Assembly: GCF_019112545.1 (NCBI RefSeq)
Contig: NW_025064880.1
Span: forward strand, 2,768,490 to 2,832,489
Direction: 5' to 3'
From: Guyanagaster necrorhizus
Taxonomy: Eukaryota; Basidiomycota; Agaricomycetes; Agaricales; Physalacriaceae
Length of the DNA: 64,000 nucleotides
Each line of letters opens with the position of its first letter. Within the stretch, counting starts at the first letter, position 1. The notes beneath the pieces are model-generated. The model was not told where the DNA came from. It searched no databases and saw only the letters and a program-made list of their open reading frames with translations. A program made the translations under genes and the position numbers. Positions 11,851 through 22,417 of the stretch are shown here, piece after piece.

Positions 11851-12133
11851 TTTTGAAATATAGTTATGTTTTGTTTCCAAAAATCTGACTATTTCTTTTG
11901 CTTCATTTATCATTTCATCTTGCTTCTCTTTCTGTTGTTGTTTCTTTGTTTTAATTTTGCATGCACACTGACAAGAGTTCACTCACTCAGGACTATTGTA
12001 TTAGTTTTTGAAATACTAATATAGGCTTTTATTTCTATGTCAGATGTTTTGATCTTACCAGGCTGATATTAGAACACAGATAGATGCATGAAAATAAATA
12101 TATGTTTACTAGCTTTTATTCACTTATTCACTG

Positions 12134-13735
12134 TTGCTAACCTCAACAAGGAGATCAATAGCAGGCAAGAATGGAATGACAACATTCTCAACAATATTTG
12201 GAAAAATCAATAGCCACTTGTTACACTACCTACCTTGTTCTGATGAGTCTCTGGAATCTCATGCTTATGTGAACTGGAAAACTAATGATCATGCAATTTA
12301 CATGCTTATCAATCTCAAAGTCTTTAAAGCTAAAAAGGACTTTATGAGTGGCTATAGCTCATTCAAGGCTGTCTAAGATGCATTATAAATAGAAGAGACC
12401 AATCATGCAAGTAAACCTGATTCAAAAAGCCCCTAATATTCACTACTCCTCTCAACTGGAATGTTCAACTGATTGATGTCAAAACTGCATTTCTTTATAG
12501 TCTACTTCTGGAGAATGAGACTTAATATATAGAACAGCTAAGAATCTGAAAAGGAAAATTGAGTGTGAAAGCTTCAATATAGATTATACAACATAAAGCA
12601 AAGCAGACATATATGAAACAAGACCATGAACAATGCTATAGTTTTATGAGGTTTTACTCATCTCAGTGCTGAATACTGTATATACTACTGTAAAATATTG
12701 ACAGATAAATATCAATAGATACTGTTCTAGCAGCTGTTCACATTGATGACTTTCTCTCTATTATCAGCTCAAAGAAAAAGAATGAAAGATTCAAGATATA
12801 AATGCACTAAAAATAGATAATATCAAATCTGAGTGAGATAAAGGTTTGTGTTAGAATAGAAATCTCTAGAGATTGCATGAAGTGAACTGTGTCCTTATCC
12901 CAGTTCACTCTTTTTAATAGAATTGTATCTCAATTTGGGTATAAAAATGCTCACTCTATATTCACTCTAATAGATGGAGGACTAAAACTCCACTGATATG
13001 ATCCTATCAGTCTTTCATATGAAGATCAAGATGAGCTACAGAAACTCCTCTATCTATCACTCACTAGTCTGATTGCTGATCTACTTGGTCATTGAAACTC
13101 ATTCAGACATATTCTATGCTGTCTAATAATTATTTTGCTTCTCTGACAGCTACTCATCTGTGCATTGAAATGCTGTAGTGAGAGTAGTGTGCCACCTCAA
13201 AGACATAAGAGAACTCAAACTTCATCTCAGAGGCTTCTTAGACTTGAAACTGCTTGGCTTTACAGACTCCAATTAGGCAAACTGTCTTGACACTCATTGA
13301 AGTATAGGAAGATATTATTTATTTTAGGTTCAGGTCTAATCTTATGGAATGCTAAAACACAACAAACAATTGCTATTTCATTGTGAGGCAGAATATATCA
13401 CAACATGTGAATGTACAAATGAGGCTACTTGGATCAGGACACTATTATCAGAACTCATTTTTAAACAAAAGAACTCAACTCCTTTATTATGCAATGATAA
13501 TAGTGCTATCAATCTCTCAGAGGATCCATCCTTGTATGTCAGAGTAAAACATATTGATATGAAGTACTATTTTATTTGAGAATGAGTTGAAAACAAAGAA
13601 GTTGCTCTGTCTTACATCAATCCAAAGAACAATATTGCTGACTGCTTTACAAAAGCATTGAAGCCAACAGCATTCATCTGTCTTTGAAGTTTCATGAGTT
13701 TTCAATGAAGAAGTAGTCCTCAGTGAGGAGGAGTA
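12134..13735 (+). mobile_element. Relic of a Ty1/copia retrotransposon
   Basis: From left to right: a Gag-like piece at about 12170-12370 (YVNWKTNDHAIYMLI, as in copia Gag); then reverse transcriptase fragments, QLIDVKTAFLY near 12470 and AAVHIDDFLSI near 12730; then the copia RNase H end at about 13380-13680, with CEAEYITTCECTNEATW, LLCNDNSAINLSEDPS, VKHIDMKYYFI and DCFTKALKP. Protease and integrase regions are not seen, so the copy is internally deleted. A purine-rich tract (about 13721-13735) follows and may be the polypurine tract, with a candidate LTR beginning near 13735 that contains a TATTTAAG-like box near 13792. Every piece is broken by stops and no CpG remains. Confidence 0.85.
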
Positions 13736-16149
13736 TTAGCATCTGATTGATATTCTCAGCAAGCACTGAGAACTCTCTTTTGTTCTTCCACTATTTAAGT
13801 AGCACAGCCTCTTCTTCCAACTCTTTTCTCAGTTTTAAGCCAGTTCTTGTGCTAAATTTTTCAGCCTCTGTCTGCACCTGTGCTTGTAGTAACTTTTACA
13901 CTTGTGAGAATCACTTCTATCTCTTCTTAGCTGTGGTTGAAGTCATGGATATTGTATTCTCTTCAATATACTGAGCTTTTTGTATCATGAAACAGTTGGC
14001 TATAAAGATACAGTCAAACCAGGGACTTTGAATAGATGTGACACATCAATACCACAGCCATGGTTTAGGGCAGATCTCTCACCAGTGCCAGCCACCACCT
14101 GGATCTCTGTTCTGCACACACTCCATATTACAGGTCCACAGTACCAATAGTGTTTTCTTGTTCTTTCAGCATCCAAGTTAACACACTCTGTTCAGGTTTT
14201 GACTCTCAGCTTCATGCTATAACCACCAAATAAATGAAACCTTTCAAGAAATGCATGTGTTGATTTAGGTTAACAGTGGCTGGTTGGAAATGGTAGGTAT
14301 GGGGATTGTTTCTTTCACCTTGATGTCCTGTGAATTTCCTGTCTGCAGGCTGGTACTCTTTGTATCATCAAAGACCTCCATGAACTTGGGCCTTACATCA
14401 GTCATTCCTTAGATCATCTGCCCTTCATTCCACACAGGGTGACTCATTATCAACACTAAGGGCTAACATTTTCTAAGTAATCTATATCTATGCATGCTTC
14501 TGTTCTTATGTCAAGGTCCTCCCTTACAGGATACAGGTCAGTATAAATGCTGTTCTATACAAATCTTTCTTGCTTTTCTCTTCGCTGCGAATGACACCCT
14601 GTCATATACTCTTATTACCCATTCAATACATGCTGACTTCAGTTGATTATCCTTTCTGATGGTACCATTCAACCAGGTTGTCAAGACCCTTTTTACAATG
14701 ACCACATCACCAGCCACCCGGGCCTTGGTTGATGAAACTAAAACTCGTCGGCGGGCATTTCTCTTCCAACGCTGATCGATATTTTCCCCAGTGAATGATA
14801 CACCACTACTAACTGGGGCGATGGCTATTGCAACCCTAACGTTGCTGGTGTTTGATCCATTTTCCGCCTCGTACAGTTATTCTCTTCCAGTACATCAAAC
14901 AGCTCTACACAGGTTGTATCATCGAAGAAGTCGGTGCGCTCAGTGTTCGACTTTTTTATGACATCGTTTTCATGTTTATTTTCTGAATTTCGAACTGGGC
15001 TTGGTCTCTCTGCCTCTTCTGAGGGTGACCTCGCGAACCAGCATATTTCCTACACCATGTATTCTTCTTACAACTTCGTATACCGTTTTGTTTGTACCGT
15101 TCGCAATACACGGGCTTTCCTATGTGTACGTCAGACTTTAATCATCGGGGAAGTGAGGTCATCGGACTTGGGCAGTTTGGAATTCAAGAATACGGCATGA
15201 ATTGATGTAGAACTCATAGACGGGAGAAAACGCACTGTCTCTACTTGCATTAGAACACCAAATTAGTTGTGATTCAAACTTCGGTTGGATATCATACCGG
15301 AATTCGAACCCTCATCTGACAATTTCATGATAACAAGGAGATGAGGGTCAACATTGGTGTTCCGGAACAAGCCTCTTAAAGATGCCGGATAAGAAAGTTC
15401 TCGAGGTATGTGTGCTCTAGCACAGCCACACGGGTATCTTTCTATCTGGACTCCATTCAAAACGGAACTCTGGCTCACATCTTTACTTGCCGATGCTTCT
15501 TGTTCATCTCCTGAAAATGATGAGTAACGCATGCTTCATGCGTTGCAGGGACAGCCCCCCTCCTCCCAATAAGTTCATACGATGAAGACCAAAGATGTGC
15601 CCATACTCTCTTCCGGCGAGCCGATGCGTTGGAAGATTTCTCAGTGAGAGCAAAAAGACAGGAAAGGCGGATCACATTCCTTTCATATTGGCACCATGGT
15701 GTCTAGATTCGGACAGCCCTGGAGTTATTTATGTTGACATCTGATATCTGGGAACTGGTCCCGAGGGACTAGAAATCTGTGGGTTGTCCCTTGTCGTTTA
15801 TGGACCGCTTTAGTCACCATCTCATGCAAAACAGCGCGGGCTCTACGTTCCTACGGTGCGCTTGACGGCGCATCTTCAACCTATATCGCAGTGTCCCCTT
15901 GGCAAAGTTCGTGGAACAGGGTTAGACACCAACGGAGATTTGGATATCATCATCCTTGAGGCTTGATCAATTCTCCGATGGTTGAACACGGTCCGTGAAA
16001 TCGCCAACTCGATTACACCGAGTGGTTCATAGCCCCTCGCATCTCATGATGATCAAGTTCAATCTCGGCCCCGGGTGCACTCCATTTCTTGCTCAAATAG
16101 CGGGACCCACCCGAGGCGTTGGCTGTTCATTCTCTGATCCTCGACATCC

Positions 16150-17823
16150 ATGAAACACACATCGGTCGAAAATACACTCGGTGCATTCTTTATCGGTGCT
16201 ACGTTGGCCAACATGTACGTTTTCTGCTCTGCTTCTCACCGCTGAACTAGCACTAATGCCGATTCAGTCTGTTTGGCATAACAAGTCTCCAATCCACACT
16301 GTACTTCAAAAATTACCCAAATGACGGCCAGTTTTTTAAAGTTTCTGTGCGCACGCGTTTTGCATCTCGTTCGAAACGTGCATTGATATTAATGTTTTTT
16401 TCTGATGACGAGTAGATAGGGGCCATCTGGTAAGGTTTCCTCGACTCGGTGTCCCGTGTTGAATGTCATGCACCAGGTTTCTGGATACACTCGATGTCGC
16501 GTTTACCGCCTACACTTCATATTTCTATGCTTTCAAGAACTTTGGGGACATTAACGCTCTTCTTGGGAGCGCCGTCCTTTGGTGTGTTTTATCTGGTTCC
16601 GAAAATGGTTTTACTTTCTTTACTAAATTTGGATTCTTGCGTAGGAGCCTTAAGGTTTGCGCTTCTTGTGTCGATACGGCCATGATATTGAATCCCATAT
16701 TCAACCATAGCTGCACATATTGCTTTGTGTACGTACCTAATCCTCCAAGTTGTCGCATCGTGAATTTCATTCTGAAGCTTTGCCCTGGCAGATTGTTATT
16801 CGAGTCTATGTTCAAGCGTGAGGATTCGCATTTTCCGATTCACCGTTGACTTGAAATACATGTCCTGTGTAGGATGTATGCTGTGCGTTTATGGAAATGT
16901 GCGTTTCCTTTTATTGATGCCCAGCTCTGTTCTGAGTTACATGGTTAGTTGGACAACATCTTCATCGAGTCGTACTGTGGTTGGTTGTATGTGGTATAAT
17001 ATCTATTACTGTGTCTCTTTCAATGACTGCCGTTCTCACCATTTCAGGTTCTCGTCACTGTAAGCAACGGAGGTACAGAGAATCCATCTATTCTCCAATA
17101 TAGATCGTTTTCTGACCACTATAACACCCGCTAGGTTGCGGGATATGTAAGTCTCTGATACTGATTGTTGTGATATTTTATTTTTAACGACAGTCCCGCA
17201 GACCTGATTAGACAGATGTATGCATTCAGCTTTTTATAACACTCATCGCCAATGATAATTCAACAGATACGGCATGGCTACCCTCGGCCAACAACCGGAC
17301 ATCAAGGTCCGTGTTCAATCATGGACCCACCCCATTAAGTATCTTATTCCAATATAGAGCGGTCTTGTCTCGTTGTTTGTAACAAGTGTAACAGCCGAGT
17401 TCATGACATCCGCCGCCATGTGTTACTCTCTGAATAAAGGCCGGACCACTTCAGCCGTTCCCAAGTCAGTCTATTCATTCACTTGTTTACATCTCATAAA
17501 CTGTTTCTTCGACAGCACGATTACAATAGTCCTGACATTAATGCGGATGATTCTGATGTCTGGGTTCATTACGAGGTGGGAGAAAATCAATTTGTACTTT
17601 CGTCGCAACCATATGACAACTGCTCACATAGCTTGTATTCGGTGGTAATTCTTATCACGGTACGAATAGAAATTTCGGAGCAACCTCCCTGCTCGGTCCG
17701 AGCGAATTCAGTGCTAATGGATCATGTCATAGTTTCTACTCTGGCCAGATACTCTCATATTCCTCGGCATCGATTGTATACTCCCCAAATGTCAGTTGAC
17801 ATGATTTTAGATCCATCGTACTG
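16150..17823 (+). pseudogene. DUF6534-type multi-pass membrane protein, left copy
   Basis: Four 5' exons splice cleanly: 16150-16214, 16268-16346, 16416-16429 and 16477 onward. They give a start MKHTSVENTLGAFFIGATLA, then LFGITSLQSTLYFKNYPND, then IWFLDTLDVAFTAYTSYFYA and KNFGD. This is the standard N-terminal half of the DUF6534 family of Agaricomycete membrane proteins. Further on, VTAEFMTSAAMCYSLNKGRTT near 17390-17450 matches the family's C-terminal part, with the SLCY...L...RT pattern. The middle, after about 16590, does not splice into an obvious frame, so I call it a pseudogene, although missed small exons could rescue it. The same exon signals are present in the right copy. No function is established for the family. 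Confidence 0.6.
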
Positions 17824-19446
17824 ATCTTAATCTTTGTTCATAGTGTTCATCACTTCCTTATTAACAATGTACGTACTGCATCCCAAATTGCCGGTGTTCA
17901 TAGATGTTCATTCAAGATGATAGGCTAAATGCACGGAAAGAGTTTCGAACCGCTGATAATTCCTTCCACCTACCACCACTTGACTCCAGCGGACTGAGGT
18001 CTGAAAGAGCACACAGCCACCGTGCGCAGGATAAGGTATGTTTCTAGATATATATTTGATGGATACTTCGTTACTGATGGGCTTGAAACAGGCTATTGTT
18101 GTCTCGATGAAGATTGAGTCGGAATCTGTGTGATTTCTACTGGTGTTCTCGCTGTTCTCGTTGCAGCTCTTCCCGTGTCGTGAGCGGTACTAGAGTGTCT
18201 AAATGATATTCATGTTCTTTATGTAAATGCTTGGTAACCACCCTGTCCGTTTCGTGTCTATTACTGTCTTCCTCGAAATGATCAAGATTGAATGAAGTTA
18301 CGAGTCACGTATATAACGTCGACGCCGTGCGAATCTGAAACGTTCTTGAATACTGTTAGGATAACGCGTATTTGGAAGAGCCACGTACAAGAAAGCAATT
18401 ACTGCATCCCGAGGCCCCAGAAGTATCCAAGCTGTACCTGTCGTTGAACGCCAGTAGCAACGCAAGCACTGAGAAGATAGGTTGCATGTGAAGAAACCTG
18501 AGAGGTCTGGATATCGTCGAGACATTGTTATTCTCAGGGGGTCGCGGCATGTACGACTGAGGGTTGAATTTCAATTTCCGTAGTCGTGATGATCACATGC
18601 GTCCCGTGTTTTCTTTCGTCTTAATGTGTTAGTTACGAGCGCCGTAGTGGCATCAGCATCGCATGGTCGGAATCAACGCCCAGGATATGCATGACTTTCT
18701 TCAGTCCCACGAAGGATTCGATTTCCAGCCAAACTCCTGGTCGTAGCTATGTTCGACGAAGTCTGCTGGGATTTTCTACCCGCACCAGGATTGTTAGGCA
18801 ATTCGGAAGGTAGATATGGTACGGACTAGGGTCAATGGGGATGCATGTTTTGATTTTTGACGTGAAGTGTCACCAACATTAGCTCTCTAGGTGTCTTTTC
18901 CCCCGGGTTGACGTCTTGATGATTTCGCCACTGTAGGTCCGGCTTGTACCTTCATGCGAACATTATACCAATTGTATCGCGTCGCCACGAATGTAGGCGC
19001 ATTTATCTTCCCGCAGTAATCATGCAGCCATTGGTTCCATGAAATTGACCATCTTATCCACGTTCTCTGTTCTCTCCAAGGCTTGATCTCCCTTCAGCAG
19101 GAAGTGACTCATGCGCGTCTTTCTTCTGACAGACGGAGAAACACGTTGATCAACATTCGTCGTAAGTCTATGCAGTGCGATAACGCTCTACTTACCTTCT
19201 TGCGCTACGTTCTTCCCTATTGGTCTGCTCATATAAGATACAAGACGAGGAAAGGGCTGTGGCTTACTGTCAATGCTGTATCCAGGGTTCGTCCATCTCA
19301 TATCCTTCGAAGTACATTGGCCTCCTAACGGTATGTCCTTAGAATTGCCGCCCTCCGGATTGCTTCTCCTCTGCCTTTACCGGGTACCTTCGCGTCATGG
19401 ATAGGCGAGGTATCTTTATAATGCTGAACAGTGGCGACATCATTGT

Positions 19447-19517
19447 AGCATTATAGTGTAACAGGCGCGGATGTTCGGGCCGGTTGCGTTACGTCTGGTT
19501 CGATTCCAGCTAATGCC
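19447..19517 (+). repeat. tRNA-like repeat, left arm
   Basis: Ends GCATTA and TAATGC can pair. An A-box-like TATAGTGTAACAGG and a B-box-like GGTTCGATTCC are present with tRNA-like spacing. I cannot draw a convincing anticodon arm, so this is a tRNA-derived repeat or a decayed tRNA. Copies lie in the right arm (40307-40377) and third copy (46514-46584). Confidence 0.45.
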
Positions 19518-19725
19518 ATCAGACGACAACAGGCATTCTTTCTTACTGGTAACTATGGATCTAGCTGGCATTGTTCTGCAAGAAATACATGGCGATAACC
19601 GATTACCACGTCTTCACATTTTGGAGCCATCTCCTTTTCAGTCTCACCGCATGTTTTTCTACCAAATGTTCATCTCACAATATCAAACTTTCGTTCGTCG
19701 TCCCTTTTTCTACCCTTTACATGAT

Positions 19726-20076
19726 TAGGGATGCCCATCGTTCCGTATACGGTTACGGCTGTACCTTATACGGCCGTATATCATATGAGAAAAGGGCAAC
19801 GATACGGTACGGGTTTGACCGTATCCCGTATACGGGCATCATATGAGAGGGTGCTGACCTGGAGCAAGTAAAATTTTTATTTAAAGTGACTGATTTCATT
19901 CATTTGACTCATCACATACGAAAAATAATAGGCATCCATATAAATTTCACCTATCCATACAATACCCGTACAAATACGGCGTAAAAATCGATTTCCAAAC
20001 CGCTGGCGGTACGGGTATGGGCCCGTATATACAGTACCCGTATCCGCCGTATGTACGGGTACGATGGGCATCTCTA
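19726..20076 (+). mobile_element. hAT-like MITE, left-arm copy
   Basis: About 350 bp with terminal inverted repeats (GGGATGCCCATCG at the left, CGATGGGCATC at the right) and an interior packed with CCGTATACGG-type palindromes. It has no coding capacity. The third copy at 46004 keeps the 8-bp target duplication; here the flanks are mutated. All three copies sit at the same place in duplicated DNA, so they stem from one insertion. Confidence 0.75.
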
Positions 20077-20750
20077 TACTTTATTGCCAGCCGTTCGATT
20101 CGACCCTGTGTCCACCAACTTCTGATTCTAGCCATTGTTTGTGATGCGCGGGCGGTATACACCTCTTTTGGCTGAGCTAATCTTATGTCACAGATAACGT
20201 CTTGGCCTCCATTTCGTTACTATTTCTCAAGTTTACCTCTTTCGTCGCGGGTTCATCATTATTTTCTCGTAGGCCCATACTAGGGTGTCTAAAATACTGC
20301 TACAGGATAGTTCGGCGTCTTATCAACGATGGATCTAGACTCGGAAGCTTTTTCCCGTCAACATATGCAGTGCGAACACTTCGTACCGGACGTGAGTGTC
20401 TTTCTAGTCTACGTTGGTGCCAGACTATTGATCCTTCCTTCTTAGTAGCCGTGGTACTCCTGTACCTGGTGGATTTTCAAGGAAGTATATATACATTGAG
20501 CCAGAGGTACACTTTCGTCTTTGTGGCGGTATGCTGAGTCGCGATTTCTACCAGGACCACGGTGGATGTGGGACCATGTGCTACTGACACGTCAGTATAG
20601 TGTCCCATCCTTCGTCTTCCCGAAGAAACTGCTCATAGCACCTTTAGATAAACATTCACTCTTCCCTGGCCTTCCGAGCCACCTTCATCCTAAGGCGTAG
20701 AGATGGAAGGGGGGTATATCTATAGTTCCGAGCCACGACGCAATCATCGT

Positions 20751-20824
20751 GGCATTATGGCGTAACAGTCGAGGAGTCCTGGTCTACCCTGTTTCTGGTT
20801 CGAACCCAGGTCACATAATATCAT
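20751..20824 (+). repeat. Second tRNA-like repeat, left arm
   Basis: GGCATTATGGCGTAAC at the 5' side and CTGGTTCGAACCCAGG near the 3' side resemble A and B boxes with a paired T arm. The upstream DNA (TATATCTATAG...GTGGCATTATGG) resembles that before the 19447 repeat. The right-arm counterpart is at 37296-37369. Confidence 0.4.
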
Positions 20825-21596
20825 CAGTAATTTCCTCTTTTTTCTTGGAAAAGACACTCGGGTACGAATCTGGCAAAAATTTGGATCGCGCTTGATGAAG
20901 CGCATGACGGTGACTGGGCCTTCCTCTTTCCGCCTCTACATTGTAATATCATCTTTTTCAGTTGTTACTACTACTGACATTACTTTCAGATGAATTGAAT
21001 GCGCGCGCTTGTGATCTCAAAGAATCTTCTTCATCAACTATCAGCTTTTTGGCCAGGTGTCAGCTGGGCAACAAGCCATCCCATTCGATGCTAGAGCATC
21101 CTTCATCGCAGGTTCGTCATTATCCTCACGCAGATCCGTCCCTGCATGCATAATGATTCGTTAGGGCAAGTCTTCTATCTCAAAGAATTGGCACCCACTG
21201 CACCCAAGCAGCCAAGCCTGATCTCTCTCATCTCAAAATAGAGCTGTTTAACCTATTCGGGGCATCCGTTTGTTTTCGACGAATACTCTCGTCATTCCCT
21301 TCCGGTATCCGGTATGTTTGCCCACTGGCATGAACACCTCTCCTCTCCATCGATTGTTGCAGCTTGCGCGTTTGCAGAAACCACTGTTGCCTTACGTTGA
21401 TTCCCTAGGTTCACTTAAAACATACACTTCGACTACCTGCATAGCGCTTTCAACTTGGTTATCGGTATCCAGGAGTTCTCAGCGCTTGCTACCATCAATG
21501 ATCAACCAAGTTTCTCAAACCGGCAGTACGCTTATTTCCCCTCACCCTATTACCCCTAGGTACTTATTCCAAAGGCTCGCTATCTGAGTCGTCATC

Positions 21597-21836
21597 ATGC
21601 AGTGCAAATCCCTCATAGTCGCTCTTCTTGCTTGTGAGCATCTTTCCAGTTCGTATTCATCGCTGGCCACTGATCCCTTTTCCTTCTTAGTTGCCATGCT
21701 TGTAGGTGCTGCACCTCTGCTTGACGAAGTCGATGAGAATGTAGAGGTACGTGTTCCTTCCTTGAGATGGTTTCTGATTTACGGTTTCTGCCAGGAACGT
21801 GCTGGATGCGGGACAAGCGTTATCGCATGTTATTGA
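21597..21836 (+). CDS. Small secreted peptide (44 aa), left copy
   Basis: Three exons, 21597-21633, 21691-21746 and 21795-21836, separated by 57- and 48-nt GT-AG introns, give a 44-residue product. It starts MQCKSLIVALLAFAMLVGAA, a good signal peptide. An acidic pro-region follows (LLDEVDENVE), then Glu-Arg and a short Cys-containing tail AGCGTSVIACY. The right-arm copy has the same exons with five or six residue changes. The layout (signal peptide, acidic pro-region, dibasic-like ER, short cysteine peptide) suggests a processed secreted peptide. A basidiomycete mating-pheromone precursor also uses an ER site, but here there is no clear C-terminal CaaX box and there is a signal peptide, so I do not call it one. 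A more diverged relative appears to lie at about 20365-20560, ending GGCGTMCY. Confidence 0.55.
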   Translation: MQCKSLIVALLACEHLSSSYSSLATDPFSFLVAMLVGAAPLLDEVDENVEVRVPSLRWFLIYGFCQERAGCGTSVIACY

Positions 21837-21990
21837 CTCGTCACTCAGGGTCCCGTACACAGTATGCTCTTCGGTTTTATATTCTAGGAGAATATGAGCC
21901 TCATAGATGTCCCTAGCCTGAAAATTCCCGTTTTTCCTCGCCCATTATTCCTTTCTCCCCTTCCCTCCCCCGATACGAATTCCGAGTATC

Positions 21991-22417
21991 GCTGATGAAT
22001 GTAGAGCTTGTGACGAGGGAAAGTTTCAAGTCCTTTGCAATAACATGGATGTAGTCCCTCCAGATCTGCCTCTCGGTAAATGTACGGCATACACATCCCA
22101 TAGGATCCATTGGGAGCATTGGCACGGTCCGGTTCCTCCGAGATCACGTGCTACATTGCCGTAGATTCCCGCTTGTCTATAGCTACAACTGAGACTATCA
22201 CCGGCCATTCTCGATCCCCTCTTGGACCTAGCGATACGGTTCCACTGTATGTTTCATCACCTTTGAAAAATACATTCTCACCTAATGATATTCTCTTAGA
22301 ATCGGCTAGTTTGTCGTTTGTCGCTTGTCGGTTCATGTCACCCTCCGAATAAAAATCGGTGAGGTATCTATATAATTACAAAGCACCATACGACAATATT
22401 CCCAGCTTTGCTAGTGG
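21991..22417. other. Gene-free stretch between left arm and DUF6535 gene A
   Basis: I see no supportable gene. A TATCTATATAATT stretch near 22365 resembles the DNA that precedes the tRNA-like repeats of the arms. Confidence 0.4.

Larger units (their letters stand above)
7731..14580. other. CpG-free, AT-rich block of about 6.85 kb
   Basis: Reading the block line by line I find no CpG dinucleotide between the LTR end at 7730 and the first CpG at about 14583, while sequence on both sides has them at normal density. TpG and CpA are abundant. Coding relics inside carry many in-frame stops. The pattern is that of cytosine methylation followed by deamination, or of a RIP-like process. The count was made by eye. 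Confidence 0.85.
14175..21990 (+). repeat. Left arm of the large inverted repeat
   Basis: This segment is the inverted counterpart of 36088-45690. Matching points have coordinate sums of 59,825 at 14934, 15263, 16449 and 17373, and 59,824 from 18298 to about 20537. Beyond 20.7 kb the sum falls to about 58,114 because the right arm carries extra sequence. Differences look like a few per cent. Contents: a coding-looking but unresolved stretch at 14640-15200, short open frames of unknown meaning at 15263-15675, a DUF6534-type gene relic, a possible secreted-peptide exon on the minus strand near 18490 (MQPIFSVLALLLAFND), diverged repeat units at 18.7-20.8 kb, a hAT-like MITE, tRNA-like sequences and a secreted-peptide gene. 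The first 400 bases belong to the CpG-free block. Confidence 0.9.

Noticed and set aside
19740..20070. CRISPR-like or regulatory array of repeated CCGTAT motifs
   Set aside because: The motifs are palindromic, irregularly spaced and lie between terminal inverted repeats, so they are explained by a MITE; the genome is eukaryotic.
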